Shown piece after piece: positions 39,483-48,710 of a stretch of DNA of 64,000 nt. Source of the DNA: Chloroflexota bacterium (GTDB lineage: Bacteria; Chloroflexota; Anaerolineae; B4-G1; SLSP01); assembly GCA_029555965.1 (NCBI GenBank), contig JAKQHY010000136.1, forward strand, positions 1 to 64,000, given 5' to 3'. A program made the position numbers and the translations under genes. Below the pieces are notes generated by a model, which worked only from the letters and a program-made list of their open reading frames with translations, was not told the origin of the DNA and did not search any database. Position 1 is the stretch's first letter, and each line of letters begins with the position of its first letter.

Positions 39483-40862
39483 CTAACTCACAAAGGTCTC
39501 TTTGACTTTGCTGAACAGGCCCCCCTTCTTCACCGGGCGTTTGCGCAGCAAGGTATCCAGCGGCGGGTAGAACGTCGCCGCCAGTTTGATTAAGCCCTCG
39601 CCCAACTCGGTCAGGGGCTTCTGCAACGTCAGGGGTTGCCCCTGATTGATGGCGAGACGCGCGGCGTTGGGATCCCAGGGTAACGTCGCTACCACCGGCA
39701 CTTTGCCGCCGAGATATTTGACGACATCCTTCGGGGCAATCCCAAAGGCTTCGTCAAAACCGTTGAGGACGATGCGGAACCGCTGTAAGGTCCCAAAGGC
39801 TTTCTCCAGGGCCGGTAAGATGTTGTGCACGTCACTCAGGGCGGTGCGCTCCGGTGTGACAACGAGCAGCACAGTATCTACGTTGGACAAAGCCGCCCAG
39901 TGGATCGGCATATTGAAGTCCGGCCCGATGTCCACCACGCGGAACTCATAGTAACCCCGCGCCTCGCGCAGGAGGTCGGCGAAGATGTCCAGCGTGCGCT
40001 GCATATCGGCGGTGAACTCCGGCAGGCCGGCCATGTGCATCTGTGGGATGCCGGGCAAAACGGCCAGCTTGTTCTGGTACGGGCGGATGTGCATTTGCAG
40101 CGTTTGGGCGCGCACGACGTAGCGGTTCACGCGCGTCCCTTCGCTGACCACGCGCTCGTAAAAAGAGAACAGGTTGGCCTGCGGCGCCTGGTCAATTTCC
40201 ATCCCCAAGAAAACGTGGGAATTAGCGCGGCTCATATCGCCGTCAATCAACAAGGTGGGGCGTTGGGCAATCGTCCCCAGCGCACAGGCCAGGTTGACCG
40301 ATACAGTGGACTTCCCTGCGCCGCCTTTGGGCGAGAAGACGCCGATACTCTGTTGTTGCCAGCCGCCGCTATCCAGGATCGCCAGCGCGTCTTGGGCGGT
40401 GATGGGGGTGAAGGTGCGGGCAGCGCGTTCGCTGCGGGCGGCGTCCACGCTGGTGCGCACGATGTCGGGCAGACGCTGCACCTGCACGGCGTCCAATGGC
40501 GTGGTGACGAAGCCCTTCATCCCGAAGCGCTGGTACTCCGGCGCATACGTCGAGCCGGCGGGAATCAGACCCACGGCGGCAATGCCGTGTTCTTCGTTAA
40601 CCAGCAATTCCTGGATCAAAGCCGGGTTCATCCCCGGCAAGGTTGGGGAGAACAGGATGCAGTCGGCTTTGTAGCTGCGCGCTTGATCGGCCAGACTGGT
40701 GATGTCGCTGACCAGGGCCAGGATGTTGATCCCGGCTTGCGTCAGCGCCTGGGTCATCAGGGAAATATCTTGCCAGCCGGAGTAGCCGATGACGACCCCC
40801 AGGGCGGTATCCCCGGCGCCGCCCGCTGGGGCCGCCGGAGTGGGATTCGCGGGATTCCACAT
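39483..40862 (-). CDS. cpaE: CpaE-like pilus localisation ATPase
   Basis: The 459-residue product has an N-terminal receiver-like domain (about 1-140), then a MinD/ParA ATPase domain with a full Walker A (FSPKGGAGKSTVSVNLACAL, about 178-197), DIGPDFNMP and LVVTPERTAL. CpaE-type proteins place the Tad machine. ATG 40862 follows AGGAG. Unlike the two smaller MinD-like genes upstream, its P-loop lysines are present. Confidence 0.8.
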   Translation of the reverse strand: MWNPANPTPAAPAGGAGDTALGVVIGYSGWQDISLMTQALTQAGINILALVSDITSLADQARSYKADCILFSPTLPGMNPALIQELLVNEEHGIAAVGLIPAGSTYAPEYQRFGMKGFVTTPLDAVQVQRLPDIVRTSVDAARSERAARTFTPITAQDALAILDSGGWQQQSIGVFSPKGGAGKSTVSVNLACALGTIAQRPTLLIDGDMSRANSHVFLGMEIDQAPQANLFSFYERVVSEGTRVNRYVVRAQTLQMHIRPYQNKLAVLPGIPQMHMAGLPEFTADMQRTLDIFADLLREARGYYEFRVVDIGPDFNMPIHWAALSNVDTVLLVVTPERTALSDVHNILPALEKAFGTLQRFRIVLNGFDEAFGIAPKDVVKYLGGKVPVVATLPWDPNAARLAINQGQPLTLQKPLTELGEGLIKLAATFYPPLDTLLRKRPVKKGGLFSKVKETFVS

Positions 40863-40877
40863 AGGCAATGCTCCTGA

Positions 40878-41900
40878 TCAGGGCTGCGCGGGAACGGCCG
40901 CCGGATCCACCGGAGCGGCCTCCGGCGTGACCATCGGCGTCACTGGTTGTGCCGTGGCGGCGGTGGGCTGATGGCCCTCCAACGCCTTTTGCTGTTCGGC
41001 CTGTAACTCCTGCATCCGCGGCGCGAAGAACATCTCTTCGACATCCGACCAGGTGACGCCCTGGCTTTCCGTGAGCGTCCCGGCCTGCAACTGCGGAATG
41101 GCGACGGCGGGCAAGACCCCCAACTGCACCTTGCCGTGCGCCAGCGCGTAGGCCACCCACTCGGCCACATCTACGTGAACCACGACATCAATACTGGTGA
41201 CGGCCCCTTCGACGTACTGCGGCTCATTCTCCGCGCCGGCCGCGCCGTAGTTGGGGTTCTCGATGAGTTCCCGATTCAGGCGATAGACCAACCCTTCCGC
41301 GATCCGTTTGGTAAGCGGCAGGCGCAGGCGGGCCGTATCGGTGAAGGCTTCCGCCTGTTCCCGGATGATCGGCTGCTGCAAGACCGGCGGCGCATTCACG
41401 GTAGCTGGCAGCACGGTAATCACGTCGGTGGTGATTTCCTGCACCTGCAACTGGCCCGCGCTGAAGAACAGCGCGACCGCATCGCCGGCGTAGATCGCGG
41501 GCATGGTGTCGGCGTCTACGGGCACGGCCAGCACTGTCAGATCCGGGTCGGTCAGCGCCACGGCGAGGCGGCGCACCTTGTAGGCGTTCTCGCCGGTGGC
41601 AATGGTTTCGCGCAACAGCGGCTCGCCGGTGTGCAGCGGCTCGACGGCCACCACCATGCCGGCAGCCAGCATTGCCTGCCATTCTTCAGCCAGGATATAT
41701 TTGTCGGCGATTGCGCCGGACACCGATTGGGTGTCTACCGCAACCATCTCCGCCGTCATTTGTGTGTATGGCGGCACGTCAGCCATCACCACCGCCACAT
41801 CATAGGTGGTGGGCCGCATCAAGAATCCAAACGCCACGACCCCCACAAAGGCCAACCCGGCCAATATCAATCCCAAGATGAACTGTATAGAACGTTTCAT
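40878..41900 (-). CDS. cpaB: CpaB/RcpC-like (SAF-domain) pilus protein
   Basis: The 340-residue product has one N-terminal membrane segment, then a SAF-like domain (VVMADVPPYTQMTAEMVAVD, LHTGEPLLRE) and an RcpC-type region (GDAVALFFSAGQLQVQEITT). A Pro-rich tail ends it. It would sit in the periplasmic side of the Tad machine. Confidence 0.75.
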   Translation of the reverse strand: MKRSIQFILGLILAGLAFVGVVAFGFLMRPTTYDVAVVMADVPPYTQMTAEMVAVDTQSVSGAIADKYILAEEWQAMLAAGMVVAVEPLHTGEPLLRETIATGENAYKVRRLAVALTDPDLTVLAVPVDADTMPAIYAGDAVALFFSAGQLQVQEITTDVITVLPATVNAPPVLQQPIIREQAEAFTDTARLRLPLTKRIAEGLVYRLNRELIENPNYGAAGAENEPQYVEGAVTSIDVVVHVDVAEWVAYALAHGKVQLGVLPAVAIPQLQAGTLTESQGVTWSDVEEMFFAPRMQELQAEQQKALEGHQPTAATAQPVTPMVTPEAAPVDPAAVPAQP

Positions 41901-41912
41901 TGTTTTTCTCCT

Positions 41913-42068
41913 AGTTCCAAGTCCTTAGTCCGAAGTCCTGAGTGCTGGGTTCTGGGTTTTGGGTTTTGAGTTCTGGGTTTTGGGTGCTCAGTGCTCATCA
42001 GTGCTCAATCTTCAGCACTTAGCACTCAGCACTCAATTCCCTTAACCCTCAACCCATAACCCACAACC
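41913..42068. repeat. Heptamer tandem arrays (GGGTTTT, AGTGCTC, AACCC types)
   Basis: Units such as GGGTTCT/GGGTTTT, CAGTGCT, AGCACTC and TTAACCC/CAACCC follow each other in short runs. It is a second STRR-like block in the Tad locus, between CpaB and the small MinD-like gene. Confidence 0.75.
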
Positions 42069-42069
42069 C

Positions 42070-42612
42070 CTAACTCTGCTTCCACCAACTCAAGTTCCAA
42101 CGCGGCGTCGGGCGCGGCAGCAGTTCGGCGGCTAATGCGGCGCCGGCGGCTTTGAGTTGGCCGCTGACCAGGCGCAGATGCGGGTGGGCGCGCTTGAGTT
42201 GCATCTCGTGCCAATGCACGACGACGTTGGCGTTTTCGCCATCGCGGGTGACGCCGAGAGTCACATCGGCCAGTTGCCAGGCCGGTTCCGCCGGGTTCAG
42301 CCCGCCGTCAATCACTAGGCTGGTGCGCTGCGCCACTTCGCGGAGCAGGCCCCAGGCGGTGTCCGGCGCAGTTTGACAGCCAAGCGTCCAGAGCAGTACC
42401 GGGCGCTGCGCGACGATCTCATCAATGATCTGTGGGCGCGGGCGCCGGGCGAAAATGGCGGCGTCCAGCGGATACATTTTTCGGTCTACGCACCCGCTCA
42501 GGCTACCGTCCGCCAGGTCCAGGCCCACGGCTGACCCGCCGGCTTTCAGGATTTCCGTCGCCAGAGTGGTTGCGCCCACCCCGCCGACAATGCCCACGAT
42601 TAAGATGACCAA
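42070..42612 (-). CDS. Small MinD/ParA-like protein with degenerate P-loop
   Basis: The 180-residue product begins MVILIVGIVGGVGATTLATE. The glycine pattern of a MinD/ParA Walker A is there but both lysines are replaced. Similar lysine-less loops are known in actinobacterial Ssd/CpaE-like proteins. A TTG start at 42612 follows GGAGG at the end of the upstream gene. It may act as a partner of CpaE without its own hydrolysis. Confidence 0.65.
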   Translation of the reverse strand: MVILIVGIVGGVGATTLATEILKAGGSAVGLDLADGSLSGCVDRKMYPLDAAIFARRPRPQIIDEIVAQRPVLLWTLGCQTAPDTAWGLLREVAQRTSLVIDGGLNPAEPAWQLADVTLGVTRDGENANVVVHWHEMQLKRAHPHLRLVSGQLKAAGAALAAELLPRPTPRWNLSWWKQS

Positions 42613-42613
42613 A

Positions 42614-43345
42614 TTAGCGACCCTCCACCAATGCCAACAGCTCGTTCTCTTTGAGTGGCGTGGTCACCTGCACCCAGCGCGCATTGAAATTCCCGCGTTC
42701 CCGGCCCCCATCAATGAGAATGGCGGTATACGGCGCCACCAGTTCTTCGGTCGGCGTGCCGGGATAGACCATAATGCCCTGGATGGTTTGCGGTTGATCG
42801 CTCGGCGTCCCGTCCAGGTACAAAGCCACGTCACCGCGGCGCGGCGCATCAAAAACGATCACGCGCGTCCCACTTTTTACCAGGTCGCGGGCCAGCAGCG
42901 CAATGGCGGTCGAGACGCCCACGCCGCCGCGCGCGCCCCACAAGCCGAGGCGCAATGTCGGCGCGCGGCGCGGCAAATTCAGCACCGGCGCTGCTGGTGG
43001 GGTCACCGGCGGCGCCGCCGGGGGGCGTTGGACAGCCGGGGACGGGTGCTGCGTTGGCGGTGTACTTAAGGTGGCTTGATAGGCAGTCAACACCTGGTGG
43101 GCGTGCGGTGGCGTCGTATAGCGCAACTGCGATACAGCCACATCCGGCAATTCCGGGAAGGACGCCGGCAGCAGCACTACCTGGGCGTCAAACGCCGCGA
43201 CCCCCTCGGCGACTTTATCGGCCTGCCACACTCCGCCCACGACGCGCACATGGGGAGTGCCTTGAATTTCCGCACAGAGCGCGTCGCCGGCGGCCTCGTC
43301 CACGGCGGCCAACAATACTCTCAGTCTGACCGGGGGGTTCGCCAT
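42614..43345 (-). CDS. CpaE-like protein with degenerate P-loop, 243 aa
   Basis: The N-terminal 100 residues look receiver-like (RLRVLLAAVDEAAGDALCAE). After a Pro-rich linker comes RLGLWGARGGVGVSTAIALL, a MinD-type loop with the usual lysines changed to Arg and Val. ATG 43345 overlaps the upstream stop in TGATG. Confidence 0.65.
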   Translation of the reverse strand: MANPPVRLRVLLAAVDEAAGDALCAEIQGTPHVRVVGGVWQADKVAEGVAAFDAQVVLLPASFPELPDVAVSQLRYTTPPHAHQVLTAYQATLSTPPTQHPSPAVQRPPAAPPVTPPAAPVLNLPRRAPTLRLGLWGARGGVGVSTAIALLARDLVKSGTRVIVFDAPRRGDVALYLDGTPSDQPQTIQGIMVYPGTPTEELVAPYTAILIDGGRERGNFNARWVQVTTPLKENELLALVEGR

Positions 43346-43866
43346 CAATCTAACTCCTGCGGCAACGAAACCAGAAAGCCTTGCGGATAACGCCAGGCCA
43401 TGCGCACCGGGCTTTGCACGGTAGCGACATCGAACACCAGGGCGGCAGTCACGATAGCGCCCGGCGGAAGGGGAGCGGCCGGCAGCGTGTTGCCACCGCC
43501 GGTACGCAGGACAAACTCCGCGTGCAGTGACCGGGGGAATGCCGTGTCGGCGGCATCCAGCAGCACTAATTCACCCACTCCTAATTCCAATGGAGAACGT
43601 CCGGTGTTTTGTAGCGTGGCAGTGACCACGACGAAGCTCGTGCCCACGGGCGTCGTAGTAAAAATCTCGGTGGTGATCAATTCCACCCGCTGCGCCCCGG
43701 TAATGGTGAGTTGCCCGGCCACTGGCGTGGGTGTCGCCACTACTAACGGCGATGTGGCCCAACCGGACGGCGGCACGCGCGCCGGCGCCAGCCCGGCGCA
43801 CGCCGCTAACAGTAATCCCACGGCCAATATTCCCAATATGACTAAGCCCCATTTTCCGGATCTCAT
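43345..43866 (-). CDS. Lipoprotein with DUF4352-like domain
   Basis: The 173-residue product (MRSGKWGLVILGILAVGLLL) has a lipobox LLAAC at about 20-24. The rest (GTSFVVVTATLQNTGRSPLE, LGVGELVLLDAADTAFPRSL) is the immunoglobulin-like pattern of DUF4352 extracellular domains. It would be anchored at the outer face of the membrane. ATG 43866 is chosen; the frame to 43887 is possible. Confidence 0.7.
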   Translation of the reverse strand: MRSGKWGLVILGILAVGLLLAACAGLAPARVPPSGWATSPLVVATPTPVAGQLTITGAQRVELITTEIFTTTPVGTSFVVVTATLQNTGRSPLELGVGELVLLDAADTAFPRSLHAEFVLRTGGGNTLPAAPLPPGAIVTAALVFDVATVQSPVRMAWRYPQGFLVSLPQELD

Positions 43867-43909
43867 CCTATTTCCTGCCGCTGGCATCCTGCCGTCTATT
43901 TCCTATCTC

Positions 43910-46900
43910 CTATTTCAGTAGCCCGTCCACTTGCGGCTGTAACGCCGTATGCACCTGTGCCCAGGTTTCCCGCTGTTGTAGGGTCAGGCTGTCTGCGTTC
44001 TGGAGTAACATATCCAATTGGCGATCCGTGGGCGGTTCGATGCCCGAAATGTCGGGGAACAACACCGCCACGGGCTTTTGGCGTTCTTCGGATGGTTTGG
44101 GCAAGCGTTTCCGCTTGAAAATCCCCGCGCCGACGGGCATATCCAGCAGTTTGTCGAGTACCTGCGTCACGTCGTCCATCGCGCTGCGGCCGGGCCGGAT
44201 ACCGAGGGCTGCGGCGGCGGTCTCGGCGTCCTTCAGAGTATTCACTCCCTGGGCAATGACGATCTTCGCCGAACCGACGATGCCGTCCGGCAAGCCTTCC
44301 CAATGTTGCGCGACGGTCAGGGCATACAGCCCGTACTTACGGCCCCGGTCGGCGATGTTGTCCCACAGGCTGGCCGTCTTTTCCACGGCGGCTTCGGCCT
44401 CGGTTTTGTCACCGCCGCTCATAATGACGTGCGCTTCTTCAAAGACCAGCAAATGCCGGCGGGGATGCAAGCTGCCTTGTTGCTTGATGGTGGCCTTGTA
44501 CTGGTTGGCCGCGTGCTGGTACGTCGCCATCCCCAGCAGGCCGATGACGAAAGATTTCAGCATTTCGTCGTCGCCAAAGTCGCCTTCCAAAATGGTGACG
44601 CCGTAGGGCCACAGCCACTCGGCGACGTTGATCTGGTCCGGTTGCCCGAAGGCCGCATAGTGCAGGCCGCCGGGAGCGAACTCCTCCATCTTGTCCAGGA
44701 TGCGTTTCAAAATGCCGGGTGAGATATTGTCCACCTGTTTGTTCTTCACCATTTCTGCGAATACCAGTTGCGCCTGTGCGTAGAGATCAGAAAGCGTGAG
44801 CTGCTGCGACTGGCCGGGATAGTGAAACACATCGCGGGACTCGTAGAGCTGGCGCAAGGCGCGCCGCATCAAGGCCACCCCAGTCGCGCCGGTGGCATAC
44901 GCCAGCGCCCAGCGTTTGGCGACGATGCCGATCCACTCGGCGGGTTCAATGTACGCGCTCGGAATGGCGACGGGATTGAAATGCAGGCCGTGGAAGTTGG
45001 GATCGGTCAGGGACATAAAGCGGAACTCGGTGGGCAGTATCAGGTGCGCTAACCGCCGCCACTCGCCGGTGGGGTCGAACACGGTCACGCCCAACGCTGG
45101 GCGGCCAGCGGGGACGCAGACCTGCTGCGGCCCGGTCGTGGGCATCGGCAAAGGATCGCCAGTGTCGGTTTCCCGTAAGCGATTGATCACCTGGCTGACC
45201 AGGTAGATGGCGCTGTTGGACTTGCCGGAGCCAGACGCACCGACAATGAGCATGTGCATCAGGTCTTGGGGGGATAGGCGGGCCACCAGATCGGTGGTGG
45301 CGTCGGTGGTGGGCGAAATCTGCAAGCCCAGTTCAATTTCGCCGGGGCTGCGGTCGAGGCCCAGCACATCGGGCCAACCTTTGAGACTGGCGCTGCTGCC
45401 GCCCTTGCCTTCCACGCGCACGGGATGGACGAGCGGCGCGACTTCGTTGCTGGTCATGCCTTGTTGGAACGCAAAGGGATGGAGTGGGTTATTCTCGCGG
45501 CGTTCGTCGAAGACAAAGCGGGTCGCGGCGTGCCACAGCGCCGCATCGCCGGTGATGACGGTCACGGGGGTGACGACTTCTTCTTCGCGCCAGGCAGAGA
45601 CGGCGGCGCCGACGAGGCGTTCCAACGTCAAAGCATCGGGGGCCAGCAACACGGTTTGCACGCGGAAGAAGCCGGTGTCGCGTCCCCGGTTCAGGCGCTG
45701 CACCTGCTGGTCCAGCAGATTGGCCAGGGTCTGGTACATCGCGTTGAGCGTCTGGCGGGAAACGCCGAGACCGATGAACAGGCCGGCGCCGGATGGCCCG
45801 GCGTAGCCACGCGTGACGGTGGTGGAGGCCCCGGCAAACGAGCCGGTCTCCGCGCCCTGGGAGGCGGCCTGGTTGCGGGCATAGCTGTCGGCAGCGGTCA
45901 ACTGTTCCTGCTGGGAACGCAGGTCGCCCTGATCGGCGGATTGGCGGTTTTGCCAACCGCTCTGATCCTCGCTACGCCAGCCGGACTCGTTGCGGTCGGT
46001 GGTGCGCTGCACGTCGCTGTCGGTGACGATCTGATCTTGTTGGGATAAGTGCCCCTGCCGCTGCCCGGTTTCGTCGTAAGTGCCGGCATAGGATTTCATA
46101 TACAGTTGGCTGTTCTGGGCCTGTTCGACGGTTTGCTGTTTCCAGTCGCTGTCCTGAGCTACCTGGCTTTGCCAGGTGCGGTCGGTATCGCGGTCGGTGT
46201 GGTGCTGATCGCTGTAGTTCTCGCCGTAGTTGTACTGCGTGCTGGTCTGTCGGCTGCCGCTCCCACTGCGCCACTCGGAACCAGACGTGGTTTCGGCGCC
46301 GCCCCAGGTGCGGGTAGTGGCGTCCTGACTCTGCCCGGCATTGGCATATTCGCTGTCCTGGTTGTTGTAACCACTGCCATGGCTCATCTCTCCCACGTTC
46401 TGCTCGGTGTAGCTGTCGCCGCTACGTTCGGCAGTACTGATCTGGCGCGCATCGCCGTGAGACGCCTGCACCACGGCGCTTTCCTGCACCCCCGATCCCA
46501 TCGCCACCAGCCCGGCGCTCTCGGATTGGCGCGCCTCGGTTTGGTGGTTGAAATTCGTATCCCGCACGTCGCTCTGCCCGCCAGCGCGGTACTCCTCGGT
46601 GGTTTGGCGTCCGGTAACTTCCATCCCGCCAGTGTGATAGTCCGTGTCGCGGCTCTGATCCCCGCCCTCGCTGAAAGTGCGGGTGGTCTCTGACCCTTCA
46701 CTGCCGCCCCAGGACTTGCTGCTCCCAAAGCTGGCGCCCTCGGCAAAACTGTATTGCTGATTCTCGTTGCGAAAGCCATTCCCGGCGCGGTAGCCTTGGG
46801 TGCTTTCATCAATGCGATCGTGGGTCTGTGACTGGCCGGTCTCGGCGGTGTTAGTCTGCCGGTCGCCGGTTTGCTGTACCTGGCGACTGTCCTGGGTGCG

Positions 46901-47944
46901 CAGCGCCCCCTGGTCTACGCCGGTGAACGACTTGTGCTGGACGTACTGCTCGGCGTAGTCACGTTGTAAGTCCACTTTTTCTTCGGCGTGGGATACGGTG
47001 TGCTCCTCGACATGACTGCCGCCGCTGTAGTTGGTATCAGTGTGCCCCGCGTAAGACTCCTGGCTGGCGGCGGTGCGATCCCAGGTGGCGTGCGCCTGCT
47101 GGCGGCTCGCGGCGAGTTCTTCCGCCTGCGATTCCAGGACGGTGCGTCGCTCGACGTGGCTGATGCCGGTCGAACGGACGTTCTGCTGCATCACGGCGCT
47201 CAGGGGCGTCAATAGCGAACCAGGGCTGATGGAGATGTTCAGGCTGTCGCTGCCCTTGACCTGCGAGGCAAACCGCGAGAGTTCTTCGGCAGTGGCGCGC
47301 AGCAAGGCGGTGATTTCCAGGGCGGCATACGGGGCTAAGGTACATTGGATGGCAAACGGTACGTCTTCCAGGCCGGCGACGATGGTTTCCAGTTGTTCCT
47401 GGGCGTCGGCGGCGACCAGTTGTCCGATGCCATCGGTGCTCACTGCACCGGAAGTCATCCGGCGCACGGGTTGGCCTAACAAGGCGGCGACGTGGCGACA
47501 ATTGAGCAGGTGGTAGTAGTAGGCGGTGGCTTCGGGCACGGTCAACGGCGAGATGACAGATTTGCGGTAGCGGCCTTTGAGGGCCGTGACCAGCCGCGCC
47601 GAACTGGCTTCGGCCAATGCCGAAGCCGTATCGCGGTCCGGGTGTACGGCGCGCCCGCCGTAGAGTTGTAGCAAGCCCAGGTCGGTCACGTTGGCGAGGG
47701 AGTACACGGCGGCGGTGTTGCGGACATCGCGGGGATCGTACAACGTGCTTACCACATCATCGGCCAGGTCCAGGTGCGAGCGCAGCGCCCGCGCCTGGCG
47801 GCGCAGGATGCGGAAAAAGTACGGCGCCCACGCCACCCACATCCCATCCGGGGCGCGCGTCACGTAGGCCCGCAGCGTCGTCTGGCCGGGGTCGAGCACC
47901 AGGTCAAAGTCAGTCTCAATGCCGTTTGAGTTGGTCAAGGACAT
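43910..47944 (-). CDS. HerA/VirB4-like ATPase with a giant hydrophilic insert, about 1344 aa
   Basis: The C-terminal third is a HerA/FtsK-superfamily ATPase: Walker A LIVGASGSGKSNS (about residue 898) and Walker B HLLVFEEAHVI (about 1168), plus VTVFDPTGEWRRL. The N-terminal 260 residues are folded and unrecognised. From about residue 270 to 700 the protein is almost all Ser, Thr, Gln, Gly, Asp, Glu and Arg, with few hydrophobic residues, so it is disordered or a long fibrous spacer. Such ATPases pump DNA or protein. The start could be ATG 47944 or TTG 47968; GAGG is close to the former. It opens the Tad locus. Confidence 0.7.
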   Translation of the reverse strand: MSLTNSNGIETDFDLVLDPGQTTLRAYVTRAPDGMWVAWAPYFFRILRRQARALRSHLDLADDVVSTLYDPRDVRNTAAVYSLANVTDLGLLQLYGGRAVHPDRDTASALAEASSARLVTALKGRYRKSVISPLTVPEATAYYYHLLNCRHVAALLGQPVRRMTSGAVSTDGIGQLVAADAQEQLETIVAGLEDVPFAIQCTLAPYAALEITALLRATAEELSRFASQVKGSDSLNISISPGSLLTPLSAVMQQNVRSTGISHVERRTVLESQAEELAASRQQAHATWDRTAASQESYAGHTDTNYSGGSHVEEHTVSHAEEKVDLQRDYAEQYVQHKSFTGVDQGALRTQDSRQVQQTGDRQTNTAETGQSQTHDRIDESTQGYRAGNGFRNENQQYSFAEGASFGSSKSWGGSEGSETTRTFSEGGDQSRDTDYHTGGMEVTGRQTTEEYRAGGQSDVRDTNFNHQTEARQSESAGLVAMGSGVQESAVVQASHGDARQISTAERSGDSYTEQNVGEMSHGSGYNNQDSEYANAGQSQDATTRTWGGAETTSGSEWRSGSGSRQTSTQYNYGENYSDQHHTDRDTDRTWQSQVAQDSDWKQQTVEQAQNSQLYMKSYAGTYDETGQRQGHLSQQDQIVTDSDVQRTTDRNESGWRSEDQSGWQNRQSADQGDLRSQQEQLTAADSYARNQAASQGAETGSFAGASTTVTRGYAGPSGAGLFIGLGVSRQTLNAMYQTLANLLDQQVQRLNRGRDTGFFRVQTVLLAPDALTLERLVGAAVSAWREEEVVTPVTVITGDAALWHAATRFVFDERRENNPLHPFAFQQGMTSNEVAPLVHPVRVEGKGGSSASLKGWPDVLGLDRSPGEIELGLQISPTTDATTDLVARLSPQDLMHMLIVGASGSGKSNSAIYLVSQVINRLRETDTGDPLPMPTTGPQQVCVPAGRPALGVTVFDPTGEWRRLAHLILPTEFRFMSLTDPNFHGLHFNPVAIPSAYIEPAEWIGIVAKRWALAYATGATGVALMRRALRQLYESRDVFHYPGQSQQLTLSDLYAQAQLVFAEMVKNKQVDNISPGILKRILDKMEEFAPGGLHYAAFGQPDQINVAEWLWPYGVTILEGDFGDDEMLKSFVIGLLGMATYQHAANQYKATIKQQGSLHPRRHLLVFEEAHVIMSGGDKTEAEAAVEKTASLWDNIADRGRKYGLYALTVAQHWEGLPDGIVGSAKIVIAQGVNTLKDAETAAAALGIRPGRSAMDDVTQVLDKLLDMPVGAGIFKRKRLPKPSEERQKPVAVLFPDISGIEPPTDRQLDMLLQNADSLTLQQRETWAQVHTALQPQVDGLLK

Positions 47945-48323
47945 CCTCACTGCGGGTGCGCGGGCCAAACAGCGGGCCAGTGCGCTCCCAGAAGATGAAG
48001 CGGATCACGTAGACGAGATAGCCCAGGTAGGTGACGCCGGCCAGTCCCAAAGCCCACAACGCAAAGCTGTAGAGCATTGCGCCTTCCGGGTCGGGGGTGT
48101 CGGCGGATAAGACGCTCAACACCTTGTAAATTAGCGCCAATGCGGAAGACACGCCGATTAGTCCCAGGACGTACGGCGTGGTTTCACCCTGGTCATTGGG
48201 CCGCTGGTAACGTAACAGCGCCGCGACCGGGAAGGCTGTGGCGAGTACCCACTGAAAGCCCGGCGGTAATACCGCGAGGGCTAACAGGTGTAACAGCGTA
48301 ATGACAATGAAGCGCGCGTCCAT
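47916..48323 (-). CDS. Membrane protein, 135 aa
   Basis: Four hydrophobic segments (VITLLHLLALAVLPPGFQWV, VLGLIGVSSALALIYKVLSV and two more), then a polar tail. ATG 48323 follows AGGAG. It overlaps the HerA-like gene by 29 bp and is the first gene after the two terminators. No family is recognised. Confidence 0.7.
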   Translation of the reverse strand: MDARFIVITLLHLLALAVLPPGFQWVLATAFPVAALLRYQRPNDQGETTPYVLGLIGVSSALALIYKVLSVLSADTPDPEGAMLYSFALWALGLAGVTYLGYLVYVIRFIFWERTGPLFGPRTRSEDVLDQLKRH

Positions 48324-48349
48324 CTTCTCCTGGTTTAAAATCAAAAAAA

Positions 48350-48387
48350 GGGAGTGGCAGCCTGACCTGTGATCAGCTACCACTCCC
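48350..48387 (-). terminator. Rho-independent terminator 2
   Basis: On minus: GGGAGTGGTAGC pairs with GCTGCCACTCCC and is followed by seven T. It sits 27 bases before the start of 47916..48323, downstream of terminator 1. Confidence 0.75.
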
Positions 48388-48411
48388 CCTTAATTCCCAA
48401 CATTGGCAAAC

Positions 48412-48447
48412 AAAAAGGGGGAGATGCAAGGTTATTGCATCTCCCCC
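48412..48447 (-). terminator. Rho-independent terminator 1
   Basis: On minus: GGGGGAGATGCAA pairs with TTGCATCTCCCCC (13 bp, 5-base loop) and is followed by TTTTTG. It lies 170 bases after the promoter at 48590..48618, so the two bound a short RNA. Confidence 0.8.
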
Positions 48448-48589
48448 TTCATTCCCGATTGGGCGAGCACAGCGGCGAAACTCTGCGCTCCTGACTGATC
48501 TTGCCGAAGCAAGACTCCCTGCCCTTTACGGCGGCGGGACCTCCGTAGCGATATTTAACTGGTTTATGACTTAACTGCGAACCAGGGTT
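48448..48589 (-). ncRNA. Candidate short leader RNA between promoter and terminators
   Basis: On minus this 140-base stretch has CUUGC-UUCG-GCAAG (about 48510..48523), GGGC...GCCC arms and other stems, and no open frame with a ribosome site. It matches no riboswitch I can recall. It may be a regulatory leader of the pilus operon (attenuation) or a stand-alone small RNA. Confidence 0.45.
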
Positions 48590-48618
48590 ATATTAACACA
48601 AACCGAAAAATATGTCAA
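48590..48618 (-). promoter_or_regulatory. Sigma70-type promoter for the pilus region
   Basis: On minus: TTGACA (48613..48618), a 17-base spacer, TAATAT (48590..48595), in an AT-rich patch. It points toward the two terminators and the gene 47916..48323. Confidence 0.65.
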
Positions 48619-48710
48619 GCAAGTGGGCGCTTGTCGCCTGTAGCGGCGCTTGTACGCAGTCAGTAACGCTGAGTTTATCATAACCAGTATTATCCTCAGA
48701 AAACACTGTG

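Noticed and set aside
48448-48589. Cyclic-di-GMP or other known riboswitch in the pilus leader
   Set aside because: I looked for the GGGCAAACC and GCAAAGCC type core and for other class signatures and did not find them; only a generic structured leader is supported.
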